Assembly (NCBI RefSeq): GCF_004965515.1
Contig: NZ_SSHH01000001.1
Location: 933,280-997,279, forward strand
Direction: 5' to 3'
DNA from: Alteraurantiacibacter aquimixticola
GTDB taxonomy: Bacteria; Pseudomonadota; Alphaproteobacteria; Sphingomonadales; Sphingomonadaceae
DNA: 64,000 nt
Of the stretch, positions 7,791-16,738 are shown piece by piece. The notes beneath the pieces were generated by a model. The model ran no database searches. It saw nothing but the letters and a program-made list of their open reading frames with translations, and had not been told where the DNA came from. Position numbers and translations under genes: made by a program. Positions within the stretch are counted from its first letter, which is position 1. Every line of letters begins with the position of its first letter.

Positions 7791-9938
7791 ATGCGTGCAA
7801 CTGCTTGCCATATATCCGCCACTTCCCTGCTTGCCATCGCGCTGGCGCTGCCTACGGCGGCAGTTGCACAGGATAGCGAAGAGCCAGGCGACCGCATCAT
7901 CGTGACGGGCGAGCGCGAGCAGGCTCTGACACAGGAAAGTCCGACCGGGAGCCGCCTCGGCCTGTCGATCCTCGAAACGCCTGCGACGGTCAGCGTGGTT
8001 GATGGCGATGACATCAGGGCGCGTGGCGATATCGCCATCGTCGATGCGGTGTCGCGAGCGCCCGGTGTCACCAATGCGGGCAATCCCGGCAATGCCGGCC
8101 TGACCTTTGCGGTGCGCGGCTTCAGCGGCCAGGGTTCGGTGCTGCAGCTCTATGACGGCGTGCGGCTGTTCCCCAACAATGGCTCGATTTCCTTTCCCTC
8201 CGACCCGTGGAATGTCGAGCGTATCGAGGTGCTGAGCGGTCCGTCATCGGTGCTGTTCGGCCAGGGCGCGCTGGGCGGTGTCGTCAATGTCATTCCCAAG
8301 GGGCCCAATTCGGAACGCTACGAGTCCGATGCGGAGGCAGGCTATGGCTCGCAAGATACCTGGCACGTGGCGGGCGGGGCCGGCGGTCCGCTTGGCGACA
8401 TGTTCGCCTTCCGCGCTGATGTGAGCTACCGCGAATCCGACGGCTTCGTGGATCGCGGCGAGAGCGATAACCTAGCGATCTCGGGTGCGCTCGAGTTTAA
8501 ACCGAGCGAGGATTTCTCGCTCACCCTGCGCAACGATTTCGGCAATGCCAACCCGACCAAATATTTCGGCACGCCTTTGATCGACGGTGAACTGGACACG
8601 TCGATCCGCGAGGAGAACTACAATGTCGGCGATGCCACCATGCGCTATCGCGACAACCGGACCGCACTGAAGCTGGACTGGCAGGTGAGCGATACGGTCA
8701 GCATCGCCAATACCGCCTACTACATCACCAGCAACCGCAAGTGGCGCAATCTGGAAACCTATGCCGATGCAGGCGAGGGCCTGATCTACCGGGCGGACAA
8801 TTACGGCATCATCCACGATGTCGATCAATATGGCAGCCAGGGCCATGCCGCGCTGGCGAGCACCTTTGGAGGCGGTGTCTCCAATGACCTGCTGATCGGC
8901 TATGACGTCAACTATTTTGAGCTGAACTACTCGCACCAGTTCGCTTCGGAGTACCAGGAAGACCTGGTGCCGGTCACCGGCTTCGATCCCGGACTCTTCC
9001 TCGATACGGTTGGTCTGATCCCGCGCTATCATACTGATACCATGACCTGGGCGATCTATGCCGAGGATCGGCTTGCGATTACCGAGCAGCTGTCGCTGGC
9101 CGCCGGCATCCGGCATGAGGAGAACAAGGTCGGGCGCTGGAACTGGGTCTACGACGATAGCGGAACGACGATTGTCGGGGATACGCCTGCGCTCAATGGC
9201 GGAGCGGATGCCTACAAGAAGCTGTCCAGCACCACATGGCGCGTGGGCGCGGTGTACCAGCCGGTGGAGACGATCTCCCTCTATGCGCAATATGCGACTG
9301 CGGTCGATCCGCTGGGCACGCTGACGACATTCTCGGGCTCGGCCAGCCAGTTCCAGCTGACCTATGCCGATGGCTATCAATACGAAGCGGGGGTGAAAGG
9401 CCTGTTCATGGACGGTCGCGGCAGCTTCACCCTTGCTGCCTATCGTCTCGTGAAGCAGAACCTGTTCAGCCAGACGGTGCCGGGCGGTGCTATCGAGCAG
9501 GTCGGCCAGCGCTCCTCGCAAGGTATCGAGGCAAGCCTCGACCTCGCGCTGCCGGCCGGTTTCGGCTTTTCCGCCAACGGTACGGTGCTCGATGCCAATT
9601 TCGACGAGTTCGATGGGTTCGAGGACAACACCCCTGCAGGCGTTCCGGAAGCGGCGGCCAATTTGGAATTGCGCTGGAATGGCGGAGACCGCTTTTCGGC
9701 CCGCGCCAATTTGCGCTATGTCGGGCGCCGTTTCACGGACAATGCCAACGCCTTCCGCGTCCCGGCCTATACGGTGGTGGACCTCGGCGCATCCTATGCG
9801 GTGACGGATAACTTCGCGGTCGATCTCAGGCTCTACAACCTGTTCGACGAGGATTATGCCTTCAGCACCTATGGCAATGAGCAGTGGATCCTCGGCCGCC
9901 CTCGCTCGGTCGATGTCACGCTGCGCGCCAGTTTTTGA
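7791..9938 (+). CDS. TonB-dependent siderophore-type receptor
   Basis: A 715-residue outer-membrane receptor. It has a signal peptide (to about TAAVAQ), a TonB-box-like DRIIVTGE, a plug with LETPATVSVVDGDDI, VRGFSGQGSV and the characteristic IEVLSGPSSVLFGQGALGGVVN, and a barrel ending RPRSVDVTLRASF. The plug is of the TIGR01783 (siderophore receptor) sort. It is separated from the preceding zinc-type genes by 132 bases with its own palindrome, so it could be co-regulated or independent. It is followed twelve bases later by a PepSY protein, a usual partner for receptors whose ligand must be reduced or released in the periplasm. The ligand is unknown; a zincophore or metallophore would fit the context. 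Confidence 0.85.
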   Translation: MRATACHISATSLLAIALALPTAAVAQDSEEPGDRIIVTGEREQALTQESPTGSRLGLSILETPATVSVVDGDDIRARGDIAIVDAVSRAPGVTNAGNPGNAGLTFAVRGFSGQGSVLQLYDGVRLFPNNGSISFPSDPWNVERIEVLSGPSSVLFGQGALGGVVNVIPKGPNSERYESDAEAGYGSQDTWHVAGGAGGPLGDMFAFRADVSYRESDGFVDRGESDNLAISGALEFKPSEDFSLTLRNDFGNANPTKYFGTPLIDGELDTSIREENYNVGDATMRYRDNRTALKLDWQVSDTVSIANTAYYITSNRKWRNLETYADAGEGLIYRADNYGIIHDVDQYGSQGHAALASTFGGGVSNDLLIGYDVNYFELNYSHQFASEYQEDLVPVTGFDPGLFLDTVGLIPRYHTDTMTWAIYAEDRLAITEQLSLAAGIRHEENKVGRWNWVYDDSGTTIVGDTPALNGGADAYKKLSSTTWRVGAVYQPVETISLYAQYATAVDPLGTLTTFSGSASQFQLTYADGYQYEAGVKGLFMDGRGSFTLAAYRLVKQNLFSQTVPGGAIEQVGQRSSQGIEASLDLALPAGFGFSANGTVLDANFDEFDGFEDNTPAGVPEAAANLELRWNGGDRFSARANLRYVGRRFTDNANAFRVPAYTVVDLGASYAVTDNFAVDLRLYNLFDEDYAFSTYGNEQWILGRPRSVDVTLRASF

Positions 9939-9950
9939 CCCGTCCGCACG

Positions 9951-11399
9951 ATGTGGCACAGGCTCAAGCGCTGGCTTTACCTCACCCATCGCTGGATGGG
10001 GATCGCCACCTGCCTGCTCTTCGTCCTGTGGTTCGTATCTGGGCTGGTCATGCTCTACGTGCCGTTCCCCTCGCTCGAGGATGAGGAGCGGTTACAGGGC
10101 CTGACGCCCATTGCGTGGGAGCAGGTCGAGCATGGGCCTTACGATGCGGGCCGGGAGCAGGATCTGCGAGAGATCGTGCTTGAAATGCGGGACGGGCGGC
10201 CGGTCTGGCGGCTCTTGCCCTGGGATGCCGATCCCTACGCCGTCTGGGCGGACAGCGGGTTGCCGACCGCTACTGTCGACAGGCTGGAGGCACAGCGAAT
10301 TGCCGAGGGGTTTGGCAAGGAGCCGGTGTCTGCAATGCGCCGCATCTACAATGACCAGTGGAGCGTGCCCGGCGGCTACGATGTCCATCGCCCGCTCTGG
10401 AAGGCCGAACTGGCGGGAGAGGAGGGCCGGGTCCTTTATGTCTCATCCACCTCTGGCGAGGTTATACTCGATACCGATGCCAAGGAGCGGTTCTGGAACT
10501 GGCTAGGCTCGATCCCCCACTGGCTCTATCCACGCGCCCTGCGTGAGGAGCAGCCGGTATGGCGGCAGGTCGTGATGTGGGTGTCGGGACCGTGCATACT
10601 TGTCGCGCTGACCGGGACATGGATCGGCTTGATGCGCCTGAGAGCGGGCAAGAGGCGCTTCAAGGACGGTGGGATGACACCCTATCGCGGCTGGATGAAA
10701 TGGCACCACGTTTCGGGACTGGTCGGCAGCGTCTTCCTGATCTTGTGGGTCTTCTCTGGCTGGCTGTCGGTTGATCCCTTTCGCCTGTTCGCAAGCGAAG
10801 GGATTTCTGCGGGGGCCTATCGCGAATATGCGGGGACCGATCGCTTGCCTGAGCCCGACCTGGCGGAGTTGGCGCAGCTTGGGCCGGTAGCGCGGCAAGT
10901 AGTGGTGCGTTCCGCAGCCGGACAGGCAGTGCTCCGCATTAGGGAGCCCGATCTTGAAGACCGCGTGATCGATGCCGCGATGCTTGGCGCGCTCAACGTG
11001 AACGAAGAACGGATCAAGATTGCTGCGGCCAGGCTGGTTCCCGGAGCGGAAATCTCCGCCACGGAGACCCTGACGAAGCCCGACTCCTATTGGTACGCAG
11101 TTCGCGGCGAGGTGCCCCTGCCAGTATTGCGCCTGCGTTTCACCGATGAGGCACAAACCTGGGTGCATATCGATCCGGCCACTGGCGAACTTCTTGGACA
11201 ATCGGATACTCGCCGCCGAACCTATCGCTGGCTGTTCGACCTGTTTCACCGTTGGGACCTGAACCTGTTCTTGAGGGCTTCCCCCTCTCGCGACCTGCTC
11301 ATCTGGGTAATGTCGATCGCCGGGCTGATCAGTTCGGTGACTGCCGTGTATATCGGATGGGTGAGGCTACGACGTCAGCGGCCACGACCGCAGTTGTGA
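9951..11399 (+). CDS. PepSY-associated transmembrane protein
   Basis: A 482-residue inner-membrane protein with four helices: near residues 18-38 (LLFVLWFVSGLVMLYV), 203-225 (LVALTGTWIGLM), 250-270 (VFLILWVFSGWLS) and 440-465. Two periplasmic PepSY-like domains lie between them (GRVLYVSSTSGEVI and AQTWVHIDPATGELLG). His residues flanking the helices (THRWMG, WHHVSG, LFHRWD) suggest haem ligands, as in PepSY reductases thought to act on imported metal chelates. It is the last gene of the zinc-type operon and converges on the iron unit at 11479. Confidence 0.8.
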   Translation: MWHRLKRWLYLTHRWMGIATCLLFVLWFVSGLVMLYVPFPSLEDEERLQGLTPIAWEQVEHGPYDAGREQDLREIVLEMRDGRPVWRLLPWDADPYAVWADSGLPTATVDRLEAQRIAEGFGKEPVSAMRRIYNDQWSVPGGYDVHRPLWKAELAGEEGRVLYVSSTSGEVILDTDAKERFWNWLGSIPHWLYPRALREEQPVWRQVVMWVSGPCILVALTGTWIGLMRLRAGKRRFKDGGMTPYRGWMKWHHVSGLVGSVFLILWVFSGWLSVDPFRLFASEGISAGAYREYAGTDRLPEPDLAELAQLGPVARQVVVRSAAGQAVLRIREPDLEDRVIDAAMLGALNVNEERIKIAAARLVPGAEISATETLTKPDSYWYAVRGEVPLPVLRLRFTDEAQTWVHIDPATGELLGQSDTRRRTYRWLFDLFHRWDLNLFLRASPSRDLLIWVMSIAGLISSVTAVYIGWVRLRRQRPRPQL

Positions 11400-11478
11400 G
11401 GCAACCAGCGGGCGTATCTGCGCAGGGAAACCCCCAGGCGGCACGCATTCTTGGCTAAAGGGTTAATAATACAGAAAA

Positions 11479-12996
11479 TCATCCCCCGATGGGGAGATGC
11501 TTTGTGTGCCTGCCTCGCCGGAATGGGAAAACGCTTGCAACCAACACCGCTCCAGCAAGAGCAAGCACCAAGTCGATGGTCCAGGATACCGCATCGGGTC
11601 CGCTGGCTAGCAGGATGTGAACCAGCGCCAAGAGCAGCAGCAGCGCTCCGCTCGCACCGCGACCGAGCCTTGAAATTGTCGGGGCGGGCAAGGCGGCAGC
11701 GGCAGCCAGGGACCCAAGGCTTATGCCGAGCCAGACCATGACCGCAAGATCGATAGCCAAGCCCGGTGCCGCCACCGTGGACAGGGCAGCCGCAGTCAGT
11801 GCCAGCGGTTGTCCCCACACGAACGCATCCCAGATACTCTCCCAGCGTTCGGCTGGCCTGCCCTGGTCGCGCTTGCGGGCCAGCCAGATATTGACGCCGC
11901 CCGCGGCAAGATAGGTCAGGCCGAGCCCGAGGAGGCCGTAGACGATCTTTATGACGCCGCCACCGAACCAGCCGAAATGAAGCTGACCGAGGCTGCCGAG
12001 AATGCTTTCGCCCAGTGTGAAATCCTCAGCGCGTTTTGCATAGTAAAGCTCGCCCGAGCGGTCGAAGGCGAGCGAGTCGGCGGCTGCGAGCGCCCCGTCA
12101 TACCGGATGTTGAACAAGGCCGCGCCGCCCTGTTCGGTTGGATGCTCCATGAAGATACTGGTGAGGTGGCCGCCCGAATCCGGCAATTGCGCAAACATCG
12201 GGAGCAGGTCGAGCGGATCGGCGGCGGCCGGGTTGTCGATTGGCGGCGAAGGCTGGAACAGCGCGTAGATCTTGGCCGTGTCGCCCTCGAAAACCGCCAT
12301 CCCGAGCACCCCGACGATGATGGTTGTGAGACCGAGGAAGGCCCCGCTGAGCGACAGGATGACATGGAAGGGCAGGCCCCAGACACCGATCCGGTTGTGC
12401 AGGTCGGCCTCCTGCAGGCGCCGGGACCCGCCCAGCCGCAAGTGGAAGGCATCGCGAAAGATGCGCGGATGGGCGAGGATACCGGAAATCAGCGAGGAGA
12501 GTAGTGCGACGCCTGTCAGCCCGACGAGGAACATGCCCCAAGTCCGCGGCAGGTGCAGGTTTTCGTGCAAAGCGACGATGAAAGTGGACCATTGCCCATG
12601 CGACTCCGTCACCAGTTCCCCCTGCGTATCGGCGAACCAGATGCGATCTTCCTCGGCATCGGTCTGGATACGCAGCCTGGGCAGATCGCCGGCAGGCATG
12701 GTGATGAAGACGTGTTCGAGCCCGCTTCCCGCCCGGGCGACGGCGCTCTCATATGCGCTCTGCACCGCCTCGGGAGAAACGCTTTCCACAACCGGTGCAT
12801 TGGCATCTTCCCAGCGCTCGAATTCGTCGACGAATACCGATAGCGTGCCCGATAGGCAGACGATGTAGATCACTGCGGCAAAGGCCAGTCCCAACCCGCT
12901 ATGGCCTTTGAGAACGGCGCGCACGAAATCGGCGGGAATGCGAGACATCAGCGGCTTGCGCTTTTTCGGAAGAGCGGCGCTCTTGCTGGCGGTCAT
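11479..12996 (-). CDS. PepSY-associated transmembrane protein, iron-uptake type
   Basis: A 505-residue inner-membrane protein starting at the ATG at 12996 (MTASKSAALPKKRK); the frame is open further upstream only as antisense noise. The first helix contains FAAVIYIVCLSGTLSVF. A periplasmic PepSY part includes RIWFADTQGELV, then LHENLHLPRTWG and paired helices around 195-235, a second PepSY-like part (LAFDRSGELYYAKR), and a C-terminal run of four to five short helices. Conserved His residues before helices (ALHENLH, LGQLHFGWFG) fit a haem-binding ferric-siderophore reductase. The start overlaps the upstream stop (ATGA). It is the third gene of a TBDR-membrane protein-PepSY unit. Confidence 0.8.
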   Translation of the reverse strand: MTASKSAALPKKRKPLMSRIPADFVRAVLKGHSGLGLAFAAVIYIVCLSGTLSVFVDEFERWEDANAPVVESVSPEAVQSAYESAVARAGSGLEHVFITMPAGDLPRLRIQTDAEEDRIWFADTQGELVTESHGQWSTFIVALHENLHLPRTWGMFLVGLTGVALLSSLISGILAHPRIFRDAFHLRLGGSRRLQEADLHNRIGVWGLPFHVILSLSGAFLGLTTIIVGVLGMAVFEGDTAKIYALFQPSPPIDNPAAADPLDLLPMFAQLPDSGGHLTSIFMEHPTEQGGAALFNIRYDGALAAADSLAFDRSGELYYAKRAEDFTLGESILGSLGQLHFGWFGGGVIKIVYGLLGLGLTYLAAGGVNIWLARKRDQGRPAERWESIWDAFVWGQPLALTAAALSTVAAPGLAIDLAVMVWLGISLGSLAAAAALPAPTISRLGRGASGALLLLLALVHILLASGPDAVSWTIDLVLALAGAVLVASVFPFRRGRHTKHLPIGG

Positions 12997-13562
12997 GTGA
13001 AGCCTTTCATGATCGATGCGCCGAAGCCGAAGATCGCAACGCCGACCAGCACGGTAGTGGCGCGCAGGATGCGGCTGTCGGCAAGCGTCCATGCCATCGC
13101 GCCACCCCAGGCGATGGGCACGATCATCCCTCCGACCACCAGCCGCGTTTGCGGCTCGCCGGGGACCCAGACCGCGTAGCAAATGCCAAGCCCCATTGCC
13201 GAGATCATGCCGACCGGCCCAGCCAGCAACCAGCGCAGTACACCGCGCCAGGTGGTGGAAAGCCGCTCGGCCGGCTCGGGCGCCAGGCTGCTGCGCCCGG
13301 ACTTGCGCTCGCGCAGCCTGTAACCGCTTGCAACGACGAGAAGCGCTGCCACGCTGGCCAGGCTAAGCGCGATGAACGGCCCGCGCGCTTCGCCCAGCGC
13401 GAAAGCGGGCAGGATCAGGCATGCGCCCAGCAGTGCCCAGCCAGCAAGGCGCCACTGCGGATTTCCGGCCTTCGCCTGCCACGAGCGCCGTAGCATCCAT
13501 GCCGCCGCGCCCGTGCCAGCCAGTATCAGCGCCGAAATCGTGAGGAAGGCGAGGTCGGTCAA
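12993..13562 (-). CDS. Small iron-uptake membrane protein, apparent DUF3325-DUF3649 fusion
   Basis: A 189-residue protein with six hydrophobic segments. The first half (helices near 5-22, 43-58 and 63-82, with WRLAGWALLGACLILP and a basic YRLRERK end) resembles DUF3325. The second half (LRWLLAGPVGMISAMGLGI, then WAWTLADSRILRATT-like spacing) resembles DUF3649. In many proteobacteria those two are separate ~90-residue proteins lying between a siderophore receptor and a PepSY reductase, exactly the position seen here. The start appears to be TTG at 13562, overlapping the receptor stop (TTGA). The fusion interpretation is by eye. Confidence 0.55.
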   Translation of the reverse strand: MTDLAFLTISALILAGTGAAAWMLRRSWQAKAGNPQWRLAGWALLGACLILPAFALGEARGPFIALSLASVAALLVVASGYRLRERKSGRSSLAPEPAERLSTTWRGVLRWLLAGPVGMISAMGLGICYAVWVPGEPQTRLVVGGMIVPIAWGGAMAWTLADSRILRATTVLVGVAIFGFGASIMKGFT

Positions 13563-15832
13563 AATCCGGCCTCGAGGATTACGCCGACTTGGCGCGGTGT
13601 GCCGATGATCGCGTAGTTGGTGACCGAGTTGACGTATTGGTCATATTGCTCATCCAGCAGATTCTTGGCGTAGAGCGAAAGGCTCCAGTAATCCGCCTCA
13701 TATCCGATCCGGGCGTTGACCAGGGTTCTCGCGCCCACCAGGCCATCGGCCTGCGGATGGGAAACATCGGTGAAGACGGCGCTACGATAGCTGGCATTGA
13801 GATTGGCGTTGAAGCCCCCGCCGAAGCGCAGGTTCGCGCCGCCCGCAAGCGTCCATTTCGGCGCATAGGGAAACTCGAGCCCGGACAGGTCCGTGATCGA
13901 ACCGACGTCGGTTATGAATTCGTCGAACTGGGTCCTTGTGTGGCCGACGGAGGCGTAGATATCGAACGTGTCCGACACGTCATAAGCCGTTTCGACCTCG
14001 AAGCCATAGACATGGGACTTGCCGGCATTCACCGTGTGCGCGTCATAGGTGCCATTGCCGAAGTTGGCGTTGGTCTGCTGCTCGGTCCAGTCGATATAGA
14101 AAGCGTTGGCATTGACCGTCAGGCGATTGTCGAGCCAGGCGGAACGCAGCGACAGTTCGTAATTCCAGGTATATTCAGGATCATAGGCGAAGAGCTGGGA
14201 GCGCGCCGTGTTGAAGCTGCTGCCGCCCGAACGGTATCCGCGCTGCACTACGAAGGCGGTGGACAGGTCGGGCGTCCAGGCCATTTCCATGCCCGCCTTG
14301 GGCAGGAAGGCATTGAATGTGCGCGTACCCGCCGGTGCCGAACCATTGGCATCCGTGACAAGGCCCAACACAGCGGCATTCACACCGGCAAAAGCCGGAG
14401 CGAGCGGGCCGTAAGCTGCGGGATCCGGCAGCGTGCCGACGAAGGTCGCAATGGCCTCGCCGCCAATACGATTGCGTTCACGATCGTAACGGAAGCCGCC
14501 CAATAGCGAGAGCCGGTCTGTCAGCGCGAACCGCGCATCGGCGAAGACGGCCATCGTTTCCACCTTCGAGGGGAAATCGGACGTGTAATCCACAGGGATA
14601 TACGGCAGCGCATCGACATAGAGTGCGGCGACCTGCTCGGCAGTCTCCTGGCCGAGTGATCCGGCAAGCAAATTTGCGATCGTTGAGCCTGGCGTCTGGA
14701 CCAGCGTCACCTGATGCGACTGCCTGGTCCTGTCGCGATGGTTGTAGAATAGTCCGACCAGGCCGCTGAGCCGCTCGCCATCATAGTTGAGCCGCAGTTC
14801 CTGGGTGAAGATCTCCTCGGCGCCCGAGATATCGCTATAGGCCAGGCTTTCCGGCGAAAAATCGCCGTCATACTTCCGCACATAACCGGTATCGCTATAG
14901 GTCCCCAGGGCATTGAGTGAGAAATCGCCCCCCAGGTCATAGCGCAGATCGAGCGTGACCTGATCGTGATCGACCACGCTGCTATTGGGGAAATCCGATG
15001 AGTTCGTCGGGTTCTCGAAATAGTCGCCCACCGACCTGTCGGTGTAAACGAAGACATAGCCGCCTTCGGTTTCGAAGTGATGGTAGGTGAGACGCGCTTC
15101 GAACTCGGGCAGTGCCGAGGGTGTCCAGAGCAGCTTGCCACGGATCGAGGTGGTGTCGGTTGACGCTTCGGGCTCGTCGCGCGTCACATTGTGGATATAG
15201 CCGTCGGAATCGCGCTTCTCGCCCGATATACGGAAGGCCAGCTCACCCGGCACGATGGGGCCACCGCCAGCAATCGCGAAGCGCGTCGTGTCGAAGGAGG
15301 AAACTTCCGCGCTTCCGCGGAGGCTCCAATAGAATGTCGGATCCTGCGTTCGGATATGCACCGCGCCAGCCAGCGCGTTGAGGCCCTGGATCGTCGACTG
15401 CGGCCCGCGAAAGATTTCCACCTGCGCCACGTCCCACAGATCGGTGGGACCGTTCGATAGCACCTCCTGCGGCACAGGCGCACCGTCGACGAATACTGTG
15501 GCCGTGGAACCGTCACCACCGCCGGAAACTCCGCGCTGGTCGATCCCGCGGATGGAAAAGCCCGACGCGCCGTAGGTCTCCGAGAGGTTGGCGGTGCGCT
15601 GGTAGATTTCCTGGATCGTCTGGACATTCTCCTGCTCGATCCGCTCGGTCGTGGTCACCGCGACGCTGGTGGTGGTCTCCTGCAGGGACCGCTCAGTCTT
15701 TTCGCCTGTCACAACGATCGTGTCCTGAGGCGAATCGTAGGCGTCTTCCCCATCCTCAGCCGACGCAGCGGACGGCGCAATTGATGACAGCGCAAGCGCG
15801 CTTGCAGAGATGAATAGCTGGTAGTGTCGCAT
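13559..15832 (-). CDS. TonB-dependent receptor, Fur-box led
   Basis: A 757-residue receptor from the ATG at 15832 with SD GGGGGTAA. It has a signal peptide (to about APSAASAED), TonB-box-like DTIVVTGE, plug segments SLQETTTSVAVTTTERI, SIRGIDQRGVSGGG and VEIFRGPQSTIQGLNALAGAV, a large barrel and C-terminal VGVILEAGF. The plug with a repeated QTIQE/NLSE pattern resembles receptors for catechol or hydroxamate siderophores. A Fur-box-like site lies 40-58 bases upstream of its start. Downstream, overlapping genes encode the small membrane fusion protein and a PepSY reductase, so uptake and reductive release are made together. Confidence 0.85.
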   Translation of the reverse strand: MRHYQLFISASALALSSIAPSAASAEDGEDAYDSPQDTIVVTGEKTERSLQETTTSVAVTTTERIEQENVQTIQEIYQRTANLSETYGASGFSIRGIDQRGVSGGGDGSTATVFVDGAPVPQEVLSNGPTDLWDVAQVEIFRGPQSTIQGLNALAGAVHIRTQDPTFYWSLRGSAEVSSFDTTRFAIAGGGPIVPGELAFRISGEKRDSDGYIHNVTRDEPEASTDTTSIRGKLLWTPSALPEFEARLTYHHFETEGGYVFVYTDRSVGDYFENPTNSSDFPNSSVVDHDQVTLDLRYDLGGDFSLNALGTYSDTGYVRKYDGDFSPESLAYSDISGAEEIFTQELRLNYDGERLSGLVGLFYNHRDRTRQSHQVTLVQTPGSTIANLLAGSLGQETAEQVAALYVDALPYIPVDYTSDFPSKVETMAVFADARFALTDRLSLLGGFRYDRERNRIGGEAIATFVGTLPDPAAYGPLAPAFAGVNAAVLGLVTDANGSAPAGTRTFNAFLPKAGMEMAWTPDLSTAFVVQRGYRSGGSSFNTARSQLFAYDPEYTWNYELSLRSAWLDNRLTVNANAFYIDWTEQQTNANFGNGTYDAHTVNAGKSHVYGFEVETAYDVSDTFDIYASVGHTRTQFDEFITDVGSITDLSGLEFPYAPKWTLAGGANLRFGGGFNANLNASYRSAVFTDVSHPQADGLVGARTLVNARIGYEADYWSLSLYAKNLLDEQYDQYVNSVTNYAIIGTPRQVGVILEAGF

Positions 15833-15871
15833 TTTACCCCCTTGTGACGGCCGGCCACTACAAACGGTGTT

Positions 15872-15890
15872 AATGCGAGTCAATTGCAAA
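15872..15890. promoter_or_regulatory. Fur-box-like site for the leftward receptor
   Basis: AATGCGAGTCAATTGCAAA matches about 14 of 19 positions of the AATGCGAATnATTCGCATT-type Fur operator. It lies just upstream of the receptor that starts at 15832, where a repressor would block transcription. Confidence 0.6.
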
Positions 15891-15952
15891 TAGTGGCGGG
15901 TTGCCTTCGGGCTTTATGATCGTTGACAGGGGCTGGGGGCCAGCCTAACTGC

Positions 15953-15973
15953 TATTGAAAATGAGTCGCAATA
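15953..15973. promoter_or_regulatory. Fur-box-like site for the rightward PepSY/ApbE unit
   Basis: A 21-bp element with arms TATTG and CAATA around AAAATGAGTCG. The 19-bp core fits ATTGCGAATnATTCGCAAT closely. It is 37 bases before the TTG start of the PepSY gene, so iron repression of that operon is likely. Confidence 0.65.
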
Positions 15974-16009
15974 GAATATAACGATCTTCCCAAAGGCAGG
16001 CTGCTGACA

Positions 16010-16726
16010 TTGTCCAATTCGAATGACCTTGCCGGGATTGGCGCAATGCGGCCCGCGATCCGTTCAGCGGTGACAGCATCTGCAGCCGGCGAGGGCGTGG
16101 GGGCGAATGGCTCGGCTCGGTCGGCACGGGCCAGCTTCTGGAAGCGCCAGTTGCGGCAATGGCACTGGATCAGTTCGGCGCTCTGCCTTGCGCTTGTGAT
16201 GCTGTTCGCGGTGACCGGTATCACCCTGAATCACGCCGGGTTTTTCGAATCCGAAGGTGTGAGCGAACTCAATGAATTTGAGCTGCCGCCCGCAGTGGTC
16301 GAGCAGTTAGCGGAAATCGAAACCGAAGCACCGCTTTCGGACGACCTTGCCTCCGCCATTCGCGAAAGCACCGGTGTCGATCTGTCGGGGCATCTGGCGC
16401 GCAACGAATATGGCGAGATGGTGTTCGACCTTGCCCGGCCGGGTGTGGACGGCAACCTGGTCCTCGATCTCAATGAGGGCCGGGCCTATCACGAGGAAAT
16501 CGACCGTGGCACCGTCGCCATGCTCAATGACCTGCACAAGGGCCGCAATGCGGGGCCGGTCTGGTCGCTCCTGATCGATCTTGCGGCGGTCTGCTTCATC
16601 ATCTTCGCGCTGACCGGCTTTGGCTTGCTGTGGCTGCAGGCGCGCATGCAGCCATCGACCTGGCCGCTGACCAGCTTCGGCGCGGTCCTGCCTGTCATCG
16701 CCTATCTTCTCTTTGTCCATTTATAG
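16010..16726 (+). CDS. PepSY-associated TM protein of flavin electron-transfer unit
   Basis: A 238-residue inner-membrane protein with a basic cytoplasmic N-terminus, a helix near residues 56-75 (ALCLALVMLFAVTGITL) and a periplasmic domain. The domain carries the PepSY-like GNLVLDLNEGRAYHEEIDRG and the NDLHKGRNAG segment; two more helices follow, near 190-212 and 222-237. The WHWISS and LNHAGF histidines next to the first helix are potential haem ligands. The start is TTG with GGCAGG nine bases upstream; the ATG at 16046 is the alternative. It heads a four-gene unit with DUF2271, ApbE and a flavodoxin reductase, and should be the membrane conduit passing electrons to the periplasm. Confidence 0.75.
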   Translation: MSNSNDLAGIGAMRPAIRSAVTASAAGEGVGANGSARSARASFWKRQLRQWHWISSALCLALVMLFAVTGITLNHAGFFESEGVSELNEFELPPAVVEQLAEIETEAPLSDDLASAIRESTGVDLSGHLARNEYGEMVFDLARPGVDGNLVLDLNEGRAYHEEIDRGTVAMLNDLHKGRNAGPVWSLLIDLAAVCFIIFALTGFGLLWLQARMQPSTWPLTSFGAVLPVIAYLLFVHL

Positions 16727-16738
16727 GAGCTGAGCACC

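Noticed and set aside
11479-11510. Short CCCC-ATC-GGGG stem with TTTT at the end of the PepSY gene as terminator
   Set aside because: The stem has only four strong pairs before mismatches, so it is too weak to call.
12997-13182. Upstream extension of the PepSY frame to 13182
   Set aside because: It overlaps the small membrane-protein gene in another frame and yields an Arg-rich, non-membrane leader; ATG 12996 with ATGA overlap is preferred.
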